64,000 nt of DNA from Hyphomicrobiales bacterium. GTDB taxonomy: Bacteria > Pseudomonadota > Alphaproteobacteria > Rhizobiales > Rhizobiaceae. Shown piece by piece: positions 8,372 through 16,188 of the stretch; position 1 is the first letter of the stretch, and each line of letters starts with the position of its first letter. Below the pieces are notes generated by a model. That model saw only the letters and a list, made by a program, of their open reading frames with translations. It had not been told where the DNA came from and made no database searches. The stretch covers positions 88,998-152,997 of the forward strand of contig RXJA01000108.1 of assembly GCA_003963455.1 (NCBI GenBank), written 5' to 3'. The translations under genes and the position numbers were made by a program.

Positions 8372-8744
8372 TGGGCAGGCATCGACATCCCGGTCTTCCG
8401 TACCGCGAGATGGGCCCGGCGTGTGGTCCAGGCGATACGACGACGATTGCTCCTCTCTCCAGGTCGGGCGGCGCTTCCGGTTGCATGGCTGGATTCCTAT
8501 GACCGTCGCCGGCACGGCGGTCCCTACGCCCGAGAATTTTCCCCTGCCGGATCACCCCGCGAGCGGGGCCCCGACCGGCATTCCTCGCGCACGCGCCTGC
8601 GGCGCCAAAATTCACGGCCTGACGGGACGCAGCGCTGCGCTCGCCCTTCGCCCGCGTCTCGCGGGCTTCGGCTCTGTGCCGTCTTCCCGGCCATGACGGA
8701 TCGCCATCGCAACGGGGCGCCGCCCCACAAGATGGAGAGAGACT

Positions 8745-9077
8745 ATGCGCAACATCGCCGAATTCACCCTCATCGGCCACGTCGGGACCATCAAGCAGGT
8801 CGGCAAGACAGTCCGTGTCACCGTCTGCGCCAACTATCCCTTCAAGGATAAGGGCGGCGAGTGGAACGACGACCAGCACTGGAACGAGGTCACGATCTTC
8901 ACCAAGTCGATCCAGGGCTACGTGAACGAGCACGTCAGCAAGGGCGACCTCGTCCACGCGCGGGGCCGCCTGCGGCAGAACAGCTACGAGCGCGACGGCA
9001 AGCGGATCTACACCGTCGACCTGATCGCCCTGGAATTTGGCCGCCTCGCCCAGGCCGTTGAGCGCTCAGCCGCATGA
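8745..9077 (+). CDS. ssb: Plasmid single-stranded DNA-binding protein
   Basis: 110 residues forming one OB fold: MRNIAEFTLIGHVGTIKQVG, then WNDDQHWNEVTIF, GDLVHARGRLRQNSYERDGK and YTVDLIALEF, the typical SSB order. It lacks the Gly-rich spacer and acidic C-terminal tip of housekeeping SSB, so it may not recruit replisome partners. Plasmid SSBs protect the incoming single strand after conjugation or help replication. It is followed 9 bp later by a strong terminator hairpin. Confidence 0.85.
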   Translation: MRNIAEFTLIGHVGTIKQVGKTVRVTVCANYPFKDKGGEWNDDQHWNEVTIFTKSIQGYVNEHVSKGDLVHARGRLRQNSYERDGKRIYTVDLIALEFGRLAQAVERSAA

Positions 9078-9085
9078 CCGATCCA

Positions 9086-9109
9086 GTGGGGAGGCGAAAG
9101 CCTCCCCAC
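9086..9109 (+). terminator. Hairpin terminator after ssb
   Basis: GTGGGGAGGC-GAAA-GCCTCCCCAC is a perfect 10-bp stem with a GNRA tetraloop, 9 bp after the ssb stop, followed by a pyrimidine-rich CTCTTCC stretch rather than a clean T run. Confidence 0.7.
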
Positions 9110-9159
9110 CTCTTCCATCGATCTTGAGCAGTTGGTCGCCGCATCGATCGCCGGCGCCG

Positions 9160-9531
9160 TCAGGAAGGAAGCTTTCGCGATCGCGTCTGACGCGCCAAGG
9201 CGCGATCGGCGCGATTTTTCTTGCTGATCGCCGACGTCAACTCGTCGTAATCGACACCGCTCTTCTTGAGCGCGCGCCGTGCGTCCGACACATCGAAGCC
9301 GAGCAACTCAAACACGCTCATGTTGAGGCTCGAAGCGATCCTTTCGATCGTACGCAAAGTTGGATTCCCGATGCCGCGGACGATCGTATAGTAGGTCCCG
9401 CGTGCCAGTCCGGTCTTCGGCAGGAATGCTTCCATGCCGCCATTTTCGATCTCGAGCTGCTGCAGACGGATGGCCAGCATCTCATTCAGCACCGAATGAT
9501 CGACTGGCTGAGGCTTGCGAACAGGCGACAT
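9160..9531 (-). CDS. XRE-type HTH regulator
   Basis: 123 residues from the ATG at 9531; a TTG at 9552 with GGAG upstream is an alternative start. The HTH is LNEMLAIRLQQLEIENGGMEAFLPKTGLARGTYYTIVRGIGNPTLRTIERIASSLNMS as a whole, with recognition helix around ARGTYYTIVRG. The C-terminus is basic. It forms a tandem with a similar regulator at 9615-9944, and both have the decamer ATATTGGACG upstream. They probably control plasmid functions such as the downstream repC or ParA genes; the target is inferred. Confidence 0.7.
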   Translation of the reverse strand: MSPVRKPQPVDHSVLNEMLAIRLQQLEIENGGMEAFLPKTGLARGTYYTIVRGIGNPTLRTIERIASSLNMSVFELLGFDVSDARRALKKSGVDYDELTSAISKKNRADRALARQTRSRKLPS

Positions 9532-9595
9532 GGCGAAAGGGCTTTCGGACAAAACTCCGCATCCGATTCACCATACATTACGTCTGAAGTCTAGT

Positions 9596-9605
9596 ATATT
9601 GGACG
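9596..9605. promoter_or_regulatory. ATATTGGACG box upstream of the first XRE gene
   Basis: The decamer ATATTGGACG recurs exactly at 9998-10007 upstream of the neighbouring XRE gene, in the same orientation relative to both genes. On the coding (minus) strand the element reads CGTCCAATAT and runs into AT-rich promoter-like sequence. It is a candidate shared operator. Confidence 0.4.
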
Positions 9606-9614
9606 TTGTCAATC

Positions 9615-9944
9615 CTACCGTAAATTCTTTGAATATGCGCTTCCCTTCATCGAGCCGATTGAGTCGCCCCCGTGCCGACGGTCCGAGGTCCGCTTCCGCA
9701 ACAAGGTCAGAGGGTCGACGCCCGCTCGTTCCGCGATGAGTTCAATGTAACTAAGGCTTGGATTCGCTGCTGTCGTCATCAGGTGGAAGTAGCTTGATCT
9801 CGGGATCCCTAGGCTTTTCGCGAACTCTCCACGGGTTAGCTGTGCTTCGAGACGCAGTGCTTCGAGCCCCGACTGAAACGCTCCTATGAGCAAACATCCC
9901 TTCGCTGCGTGATCTGCTTTGCGTCGGCATGACTTCTCAGCCAT
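9615..9944 (-). CDS. Small XRE-type HTH regulator
   Basis: 109 residues from the ATG at 9944, chosen over upstream codons because GGAGGGAAGG precedes it at good spacing. The HTH reads FQSGLEALRLEAQLTRGEFAKSLGIPRSSYFHLMTTAANPSLSYIELIAERAGVDP over its length, with recognition helix near PRSSYFHLMT. The N-terminus is Lys/Arg-rich with two Cys. It sits between the first XRE gene and the divergent second repC, which makes it a candidate repressor of that replication unit. Confidence 0.7.
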   Translation of the reverse strand: MAEKSCRRKADHAAKGCLLIGAFQSGLEALRLEAQLTRGEFAKSLGIPRSSYFHLMTTAANPSLSYIELIAERAGVDPLTLLRKRTSDRRHGGDSIGSMKGSAYSKNLR

Positions 9945-9997
9945 GAGCCTTCCCTCCGAACCATGATCCGAACGATACCCATGCGGCCGCAGCCTAC

Positions 9998-10007
9998 ATA
10001 TTGGACG
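9998..10007. promoter_or_regulatory. ATATTGGACG box upstream of the second XRE gene
   Basis: Exact second copy of the decamer at 9596-9605. It lies 54 bp upstream of the ATG at 9944, within the promoter region. Confidence 0.4.
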
Positions 10008-10071
10008 GCCGACTAACATTCAATATAATGTACTGATCTGATTCAACCAGGAGAAGTGCGTTCAGACAAAG

Positions 10072-10148
10072 AAAAACCCGGCAGAGCCGGGTCTCTCAAG
10101 AGGGTCAGCGGGCTGGCGACGGCAATCGCCAGCGAGGCCTCCAAACGC
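10072..10148 (-). ncRNA. Antisense RNA of the second repC
   Basis: A minus-strand unit lies just ahead of the second repC: -35 TTGAAC (10178-10183), exactly 17 bp, -10 TAAGAT (10155-10160), predicted start near 10148. The RNA would fold CTGGCGA-loop-TCGCCAG (10113-10132) and end in the terminator ACCCGGC-TCT-GCCGGGT followed by TTTTT (10072-10092). This is the promoter, hairpin and terminator layout of repABC ctRNAs. About 77 nt; ends inferred. Confidence 0.75.
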
Positions 10149-10247
10149 AAAGGCATCTTAGCTCGCGCGATCCGACAGTTCAAGAGACTCAGCGTTTTCA
10201 CGCCACGGTCTTTGTTTGCCACGCGCTCTCGCAACGAGAGGACGCGA

Positions 10248-11480
10248 ATGCAGATGCTTGGCTTCAATCCTATCGCCCCTTTTGGATGCGGCGCGCTGTC
10301 CCCGGCCGCGCTTCGGATTCAACGCGACGTTCGGCAGTGCCAACCCGGCAAGGCCTGCCACAAATGGAAGACGTTTCGCCACGCATGCGAAGCGAAGGCC
10401 GCCCTTGCCCTTTCCGACCGCGCGCTGACCGTCCTGAATGCGCTGCTGAGCTTCCACCCGGACACGGTGCTCACGCTCGGGTCCACTGATCTCGTCGTGT
10501 TTCCATCAAATCGCGAGCTCTCGCTACGCGCCCACGGCATCCCTGCGTCGACCTTACGTAGGCATATTGCCGCTCTTGTGAAATCGGGTCTTATCCAGCG
10601 TCGGGATAGCCCAAATGGCAAACGCTACGCTCGGCGCGCAGCAGGCGGCGACATCGAGCTGGCATTCGGGTTCGATCTCAGCCCGCTCGTGGCGGCTGTC
10701 GACGACCTTGCGGAACTCGCCGCTCGCGCTGTCGAGGAGCGACATGTTCTCGATGCGCTGCGCGAGCAGGTCACGCTCGCGCGCCGCGACATCGCAAAGA
10801 TGCTCGCGCTGGGTGTCGAACGGGGCGTCGATGCCGACTGGCCAGCACTGCATCACGAATTCCTGGGGCTGATCGACGGCCGACCACGCACGCCGTGCCG
10901 CGCTGCCCTCGAGCCGCTCGCCGCGGCGCTGGTCGAGCTGTCGGGGCGGATCCTCGAAATTCTTGAGAGTCATATCGAACCCACAAGGCCAATACGCGAA
11001 CCGTCCGCAAATGCGTCCATAGCAACGAACCCGACGCCGAAAGCCGGCGCCGAAAGCGCCGGCAATGCATTCCAGCCCGACATCGAGCGCGATGTCGCAT
11101 CAGCAGTCCCTGTCCGGCTCGTCGCCGAGACGTGTCCTGATTTTGTGGACTACGCCCGCCACGGGCTACGAACGATACGGGACGTGGTGGACGCCGCCGT
11201 CATCGTGCGCCCGCTTCTCGGCGTCAGCCCAAGCGCGTGGGAAGAGGCCTGTGCTGCAATGGGGCAGGGGCCGGCGAGCGTCACCTTGGCGCTGATCCTC
11301 CAGCGCGGCAACGGCATCAAAAATCCCGGCGGCTACCTCAGGACGCTCGCCCGACGTGCGGCAGCCGGCCAATTCTCTATCTGGCCTATGCTGATGGCTC
11401 TCCGCGGCGCGCAACGTGGAAAGGATCCAGCAGAGATGAAGACACCTGCAGGACCTTCCTTCCCGGACGACAGCGCGTAG
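10248..11480 (+). CDS. repC: Second RepC replication initiator (no adjacent repAB)
   Basis: I place the start at the ATG at 10248 (GAGAGGA upstream), giving 410 residues, the same length as the first RepC. Longer frames start inside the antisense-RNA region. Conserved blocks: CHKWKTFRHACEAKAALALS, ALTVLNALLSFHPDTVLTLG, LSLRAHGIPASTLRRHIAAL, GLRTIRDVVDAAVIVRPLLG, GGYLRTLARRAAAGQFSIWP. It is a full-length paralogue of the product at 6894. No repA or repB precedes it; two XRE regulators do. A plasmid fusion or a repC-only replicon picked up by this element would explain it. Confidence 0.93.
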   Translation: MQMLGFNPIAPFGCGALSPAALRIQRDVRQCQPGKACHKWKTFRHACEAKAALALSDRALTVLNALLSFHPDTVLTLGSTDLVVFPSNRELSLRAHGIPASTLRRHIAALVKSGLIQRRDSPNGKRYARRAAGGDIELAFGFDLSPLVAAVDDLAELAARAVEERHVLDALREQVTLARRDIAKMLALGVERGVDADWPALHHEFLGLIDGRPRTPCRAALEPLAAALVELSGRILEILESHIEPTRPIREPSANASIATNPTPKAGAESAGNAFQPDIERDVASAVPVRLVAETCPDFVDYARHGLRTIRDVVDAAVIVRPLLGVSPSAWEEACAAMGQGPASVTLALILQRGNGIKNPGGYLRTLARRAAAGQFSIWPMLMALRGAQRGKDPAEMKTPAGPSFPDDSA

Positions 11481-11520
11481 CAGCGATTCGTGCTTCGTGA
11501 CGCCTCTTTCACAATGGCGA

Positions 11521-11946
11521 CTACGAGTCGTCGGCGGGCGGCAATCGACCGAGCCGCTTGAAAAGATCATAGAGGGCGCGGTCGACAATGCGCAGCGGCT
11601 GCGTGCGTTGCTCGGCGGCAAGCTGGCGGAGCACCAGGTCGATTGGATCGGGAAGGCGAAGCGCGTAGGGCCGCGACGAGGCGCGTTCGCCATAAGCCTC
11701 GAACGGATTGCGCTCGCGATTTCGTGGTGGCCGCTCCCCTCGCTTGGATGAGATAGAATTGGCGGCTTGCGATGGCGATCTGCCTGGCGCCGGCGCCGGC
11801 GTAACGGGATCGTCGTAGGCAGGAGTGACGACCACGGGCTGAAGGACAGGTTTTTGAGAGGCCGGCGCGACTGCGCGCTGGGCGCGGAACGCATCGCGGG
11901 GAAGGGGAGGCCGGTCAGACTTCTCGCTGGGAGCTCCGTCGCTCAT
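11521..11946 (-). CDS. Small partner of the ParA/VirC1-like ATPase
   Basis: 141 residues. The N-terminal two thirds are Pro/Ala/Arg-rich and probably disordered. The C-terminal 50 residues (PYALRLPDPIDLVLRQLAAE, IVDRALYDLFKRLGRLPP) look like a short DNA-binding fold, possibly ribbon-helix-helix. The start overlaps the ParA stop by 4 bp, so the two are coupled. Position after a VirC1-like ATPase recalls VirC2 of the Ti plasmid, which binds DNA beside the transfer border. I infer the analogy from order and size; sequence similarity to VirC2 is not obvious by eye. Confidence 0.55.
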   Translation of the reverse strand: MSDGAPSEKSDRPPLPRDAFRAQRAVAPASQKPVLQPVVVTPAYDDPVTPAPAPGRSPSQAANSISSKRGERPPRNRERNPFEAYGERASSRPYALRLPDPIDLVLRQLAAEQRTQPLRIVDRALYDLFKRLGRLPPADDS

Positions 11947-12644
11947 GCGACCGGCTCGCCGGTCGCCGCGCCCTGGCTCGCTGCGAGCAACTCGCGGACG
12001 ACCTGATCGGCATTGTAGCGGGCCTTGCGCACCGACTCGTCCCTGTCGCTCATCTGGTAAAGTGTTCCGAAGCCGCTTGTCATCGTGCGGTAGGTCACAC
12101 GCCGGTAGAGCGCCGTCGAGCAGACCGGCACGTGCTCGGAGTCGAGGTAGGCCACGACCTCGCGGAGGGGTCGCGTGTTGCGGTCGAGGCTGTCGTATTC
12201 ATTGAATAGAACCCGATGCTGGCTCATCGGCAGCTGTGCCGCGGCGGCGTGCTGCTCGAGATTGCGAAGGGTCCGCACGACCTGCGACGCATCGAACGTA
12301 TGTACCTTGCACGGCAACACGACGAGGTCGGCCCGGAGCGCCGACTGGATCAGTACCTCGCCGTAATAGCCGGGCGTGTCGATCACCACAACGTCGTAAC
12401 CGGCCAGGCGTTCGACGGCTTGAACCAATGCGGATTCGTCGGGGGCGCGGACCAGATCGACGCCCTGCGGGCTCAACCCCCGCGCGACGGAGGAAGCATG
12501 CCACTGGTATGAAGAGCCCTGCGGATCGGCGTCGACGATCGCGGCGGAGTAGCCATGCTTCGCGAACTCACCAGCGAGAATGATCGCAACCGTGGTCTTG
12601 CCGCTCCCGCCTTTTGGGTTCGCCACTGCGAATATACTCGGCAC
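11943..12644 (-). CDS. ParA/MinD-family ATPase, VirC1-like
   Basis: 233 residues from the GTG at 12644, which has GGAGGG 7 bp upstream and lies about 36 nt after the predicted transcription start; a longer ORF starts at 12677. It has Walker A NPKGGSGKTTVAIILAGEFA, AAIVDADPQGSSYQWHAS, and Walker B YDVVVIDTPGYYGEVLIQSA. It lacks the N-terminal HTH of RepA, so it is a short ParA such as VirC1, which recruits relaxosomes to the pole, or a partition ATPase. It lies between repC and the mob genes, divergent from mobC, which favours a transfer role. Confidence 0.8.
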   Translation of the reverse strand: MPSIFAVANPKGGSGKTTVAIILAGEFAKHGYSAAIVDADPQGSSYQWHASSVARGLSPQGVDLVRAPDESALVQAVERLAGYDVVVIDTPGYYGEVLIQSALRADLVVLPCKVHTFDASQVVRTLRNLEQHAAAAQLPMSQHRVLFNEYDSLDRNTRPLREVVAYLDSEHVPVCSTALYRRVTYRTMTSGFGTLYQMSDRDESVRKARYNADQVVRELLAASQGAATGEPVA

Positions 12645-12686
12645 CGTCAAGCCCTCCGTCGCTCGCTCTAACAGCAATCAACATAC

Positions 12687-12715
12687 ATTATAATATACAT
12701 ATGGCTGTGCTGCAA
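12687..12715 (-). promoter_or_regulatory. Promoter of the ParA/VirC1-like operon
   Basis: Minus strand: -35 TTGCAG (12710-12715), 17-bp spacer, consensus -10 TATAAT (12687-12692), predicted start near 12680. This supports the GTG at 12644 as the true ParA start. The palindrome TTCCGG-AAGTA-CCGGAA at 12723-12739, directly upstream, is a candidate operator. Confidence 0.65.
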
Positions 12716-12722
12716 TTCGTCA

Positions 12723-12739
12723 TTCCGGAAGTACCGGAA
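12723..12739. repeat. 6-bp-arm palindrome beside the ParA promoter
   Basis: TTCCGG (12723-12728) and CCGGAA (12734-12739) flank AAGTA, just upstream of the -35 hexamer of the ParA promoter. The placement suggests an operator or a relaxosome-protein site. Confidence 0.4.
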
Positions 12740-12744
12740 AGCCT

Positions 12745-12915
12745 TGATGCGGTGTTCAGGTAATGCGTTGATACGGCATTGTCGTTCTAGCGAGTTGCCG
12801 TAGTACGTGATGTCGCCAATGCGGTGCTGGCGGGAGCGCATTCGTGCGGTAGTGCATTATTGTCGGAGCAATGCGTTGCAGTGTTGCGCCGTTACGGTAA
12901 TTCGTCATTGCGGTC
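12745..12915. repeat. Degenerate ATGCG(G/T)TG repeats in the par-mob gap
   Basis: Within the 535-bp gap between the ParA and mobC starts, related decamers recur: TGATGCGGTG (12745), TAATGCGTTG (12761), CAATGCGGTG (12817), CAATGCGTTG (12869). A 15-mer AATTCGTCATTSCGG also occurs twice, at about 12714 and 12898, with one difference. No reading frame is supported. Such arrays are typical of centromere-like or oriT accessory binding regions for ParA partners or MobC-type proteins. Confidence 0.5.
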
Positions 12916-13033
12916 TTAACGGGGCGCTGTGCGCCAAGCGGGCCTTCGGGTTCAAGGGACGGCTGTCCAGACGCGAGCGCTCTTCATGCGCGAAGTCTTA
13001 CATACGGTTTAATAGATATTGGTTGACAAGATA

Positions 13034-13098
13034 CCGGTTTGTGGGCCAAACCGGGGGACGGCTGCTGAAGGCAGCCGAAGGGCGCTGACGCGCCTTCG
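13034..13098. other. oriT: Candidate origin of transfer (oriT) with three hairpins
   Basis: Three inverted repeats are packed into 65 bp just upstream of mobC: CCGGTTTG/CAAACCGG (13034-13054), CGGCTGC/GCAGCCG (13059-13077) and CGAAGG...CCTTCG (13076-13098). The last contains AAGGGCGC followed by TGACGC, resembling the Ti-plasmid nic core AAGGGCGC as I remember it. A hairpin array next to mobC and a VirD2-type relaxase is the expected oriT layout. The nick position is not proven. Confidence 0.6.
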
Positions 13099-13179
13099 TG
13101 GTCATCGGGTCGATGCCTACGCCTTGGCTCCGGCCTAACGGCCGCCGAGCCTTGCAAACGGAAGGGAAGGGGAGAGCCG

Positions 13180-13608
13180 ATGGCCCGCTCCGAGAAGGCA
13201 CCGCGACGCAAGCCGAGGCTTCGGACCGAGCTGTCGGAGCTCGATGAGCAGCGGCTCCAGGAAGCCGTCGCGCTGTTCGGATTGCCCAAGGCCGAGGTCG
13301 TGCGCCGGTTGATCCGCGCATCGGTGCAGGCGGGTCCTGCCCTGTCGGCCGAGAATACCCGCGCCGTCGTCCAGCTCGCGAGCCAGGTCCGCATGGTCGG
13401 CCGAAACCTCTCGCAGGTCCTCAAGGCCATCCATCGCGGCCAGGCGGTCCGGATCGAAGACACCGAGCCGGTGTGGCGCGGCCTGCACGAGATCGTCTCG
13501 GCGATCAACGACGAGCTCACTGAAATCACGATCGCCTATGGGTCCAAGCTGCGACGCGAGGCCCGACTCTCGTTGCCGGCCGAGCTCTCTGGACGGGAGC
13601 AGCGATGA
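13180..13608 (+). CDS. mobC: MobC-like relaxosome accessory protein
   Basis: 142 residues. It has a basic N-terminus, a ribbon-helix-helix region (LRTELSELDEQRLQEAVALF, LPKAEVVRRLIRASVQAG) and the MobC-type helix SQVRMVGRNLSQVLKAIHRG. MobC proteins bind beside nic and help the relaxase open the strands. The start of the relaxase gene overlaps its stop (ATGA), and the hairpin-rich putative oriT lies about 80 bp upstream. Confidence 0.85.
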   Translation: MARSEKAPRRKPRLRTELSELDEQRLQEAVALFGLPKAEVVRRLIRASVQAGPALSAENTRAVVQLASQVRMVGRNLSQVLKAIHRGQAVRIEDTEPVWRGLHEIVSAINDELTEITIAYGSKLRREARLSLPAELSGREQR

Positions 13609-15944
13609 ACCGGGACGCGCAGATCGCCTGGTGGGTTGAGCTGGTCGAGGCCGCGCGTCGCGCGGTCAGTGATGCCGGCGAGACGCGGCGGCGGCGATCG
13701 CTTGGTCTCGACGACGAGTTACGCGCCCGTCGCGGTCGCGTCGCGCCGCTCCCCAAGGCGCCGACCGCGCAGGAGATCATCCGCGGGACGACGATCACCG
13801 GCGGCCGGGATGAGGAGCGGACGCGGCTCCTGCCGACCTCGGCCGGCGGTGGCGGAGGCGGAGGAGGGACGTCGGCACCGTCGGGCTCGAAACCCGGTCA
13901 GGTCGCGGGAGGCGGCGGTCCTGGCGGAGGAGGCGCGCGCGCGGCGGGGCAGGGCGAGGCGGTCGGCCGGGCTCGTCAGCTGGCGGCCGGCTACCAGCCC
14001 GCCGTGATCAAGGTGGTGTCCTATGCCCGTGGAGTCGCCCGCGCGACGGCGACCGGCCAATATGTTCAGCGCGAGGATGTCGCGCTCGAAACGTATGACG
14101 GGCGGATCCTCGCCGATCGCCAAGCCGTCGCCGACGAGATCAAGGCCTGGTCGACCAACTTCGCCAAGCGGGCCGAGAGCCACGACGTCGGCGCCGTGCG
14201 CTTGTCCCTGCAGGGGGTCGCCGACACGACCGAGGGCAGGGAAACCTACGAGAAGGCGATCGCGGCGGGATTCGAAGGCCACCGGTATGCTTATCGCCTC
14301 GACGTCACGCAGAAGGGCGAGCTCGAAGCGCGCATCGTCACAGCAATGGCTGGAGCGGGCAAGGAGCGCTTCCGGGTTCGGGAAGAGCGCGTCGGAGAAG
14401 AGGGCAGGGGTTTCACCCGGAAGCGGCTCGATCTGGCGTCGGAAGCGCGCGCGAAGGAGCGGATAACGGTAGCCACCGGCTTGGCGCCGGACACAATCGC
14501 CATCGCTCCGGGCGCCACGAGCCATGGCCGCGACGGCGTTACCTATCGGCTGAATAAGCTGATCGAGAAAGGGCCTGCGACCGACGATCGTGGCCGCGCG
14601 ATCGCCAATGTCGCCGAGACCAGGACCGCGGCGCGAGAATGGGGAGCCACGCTCCGCTCGCAATCCTCGCGTGATACCATGCATCTGATCGTGTCGGCGA
14701 AGGCCGGGACGGACGTTGGCGCGCTGACGCGGGCTGCCCGCGCGTTCTTGCAAGATCGTTTTGCCGATCACAAGTTCATATTCGGCGTCCACACCGACAA
14801 GGAGGCCGACGGCCATGTCCACGTCCACGCCGTCGTCGCGGTCAAAAGCGAGTCCGGGCAGAAGCTGCATCCGAGCCGAGAGACCTTCAGCGAATGGCGC
14901 CAGGTCTATGCCCAGCATGCGCAGGCGGAAGGTCTCAAGATCGTCGCGACATCCGCGCGCGAGCGCGCGTCGTCGCAAAGCTACGGCCCCAAGGACAAGG
15001 CGATCGTCGAAGCGGCGGATCGGCCGCGGCCGACACGAGAGGCAAGCGATCGCGCCTATGCCGCGGATCCAGCCAATCGGCGGCTCATCGACAATGCCCG
15101 GCAGCGGATCGCGGTCGCGCGGACAAATCCAATTCGCCTGCCCGTGACGGCGCAGGACCTGAAGCTCGTGAACGAGGGCGTTCAGGCCTGGCGGACGGTT
15201 GCGGCCGAGCAGCCGGCGAACCCGCAAGCAAAGGACATGCTCGAGCGCCTGCTCATGGCCCAGACGGTCGGGTCTATCGTGCAGACGATCGGGAAACGCG
15301 TGGAGCAGCTGACGAAGGAGAACTCGACCATGGCAGTGACATCGGAGCAGATGGCAAAGGATCTGCGCCTTATGAACGACGCGGTGTCGCGAACGAGCGA
15401 CCTGCTGGACGGCGAGACGAAACAGCAATTTCGCGAGGCCTCATCGCGATATCTCGAGACGCTCGCAAACCGCGTCGACCTGCAGCGAGCTTCAGAACAC
15501 GGCATCCAGCAGATGACGCGCGCCGAAGTCGAGGCGATCGCCGGTGCCAATGCCGACAGGCTCATCGAGCGGGCGAGCGGAATTCAGCAGCGTGAAGAGC
15601 GTGAGGCCGCTGCGGCCGCGAGATTGGCAGATCGCGCGATTGCCGCTGAGCGTCGGGAGGAAGCCACGGTCGGCATCGACCCGACGACCCAGCGCGAGCT
15701 CCGCGCCGAGCGGGCGATCGTCGCCGGCGCGCAGAAGTCAGCAGCGCAGGAGACACGGGAAGCGGCGGCGGCGCGCGAGGCAGCAGCATCGCTCGCGCAA
15801 CATCCGGCCGACCGCCTGTCGCCGACGCTGCTTCAGACCGATGCGCTCGCGCAGCTGCGTGCCGAACAAGAGCAAATCATTCGTGAGATCGAAGCCAGCG
15901 AGGGGGCCCAGGCTCAGTCGACGAAACCGCAGCGGATGACGTAG
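13605..15944 (+). CDS. Conjugative relaxase, VirD2/MOBP-like
   Basis: 779 residues. The N-terminal 130 include a Gly-rich linker (residues about 80-110). The relaxase core follows: a YARGVARATATGQYVQREDV region with candidate catalytic Tyr, HLIVSAKAGTDVGALTRAAR, and the metal-binding motif VHTDKEADGHVHVHAVVAVK at residues 395-414, with the HxHxH triad at 404-408. The long C-terminal part is helical, Glu/Ala/Arg-rich and probably coiled-coil. The enzyme would nick oriT, stay covalently bound and pilot the strand to VirD4. The family is clear from the third motif; the tyrosine assignment is tentative. Confidence 0.88.
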   Translation: MNRDAQIAWWVELVEAARRAVSDAGETRRRRSLGLDDELRARRGRVAPLPKAPTAQEIIRGTTITGGRDEERTRLLPTSAGGGGGGGGTSAPSGSKPGQVAGGGGPGGGGARAAGQGEAVGRARQLAAGYQPAVIKVVSYARGVARATATGQYVQREDVALETYDGRILADRQAVADEIKAWSTNFAKRAESHDVGAVRLSLQGVADTTEGRETYEKAIAAGFEGHRYAYRLDVTQKGELEARIVTAMAGAGKERFRVREERVGEEGRGFTRKRLDLASEARAKERITVATGLAPDTIAIAPGATSHGRDGVTYRLNKLIEKGPATDDRGRAIANVAETRTAAREWGATLRSQSSRDTMHLIVSAKAGTDVGALTRAARAFLQDRFADHKFIFGVHTDKEADGHVHVHAVVAVKSESGQKLHPSRETFSEWRQVYAQHAQAEGLKIVATSARERASSQSYGPKDKAIVEAADRPRPTREASDRAYAADPANRRLIDNARQRIAVARTNPIRLPVTAQDLKLVNEGVQAWRTVAAEQPANPQAKDMLERLLMAQTVGSIVQTIGKRVEQLTKENSTMAVTSEQMAKDLRLMNDAVSRTSDLLDGETKQQFREASSRYLETLANRVDLQRASEHGIQQMTRAEVEAIAGANADRLIERASGIQQREEREAAAAARLADRAIAAERREEATVGIDPTTQRELRAERAIVAGAQKSAAQETREAAAAREAAASLAQHPADRLSPTLLQTDALAQLRAEQEQIIREIEASEGAQAQSTKPQRMT

Positions 15945-16188
15945 TTGTCCAGAAACGTCGAACGTCACCGGGCCTATGGTGTTCTCGCGCCTGGCGCCGC
16001 GGCAAGGTCCAAAATTGGCGACGAGACCTGCGAGACGTTCAGCTCGGGCCAAAACACGGGATTGTTCGGACTGAGCCGCGAGACGATCGCAAAGATGTGC
16101 CGGCCCTCGATCCGGCTGGCTGCTCGCGCTCGAAGCCGGTCGAGAAGCCGGCTGCTGGTGGGGGTGCCGGACGAGATGAGACGGGAGA

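Noticed and set aside
8211..8957. Minus-strand open frame across the repC-ssb gap
   Set aside because: It overlaps ssb and reads as low-complexity Arg/Gly/Ala sequence; a GC-rich shadow.
12740..12920. CRISPR array
   Set aside because: The repeats are short, degenerate and irregularly spaced, and there are no cas genes.
13719..15428. Long minus-strand open frame (569 codons) across the relaxase gene
   Set aside because: It is the complement of a strongly coding GC-rich gene with a clear relaxase motif; the product has no recognisable domain.
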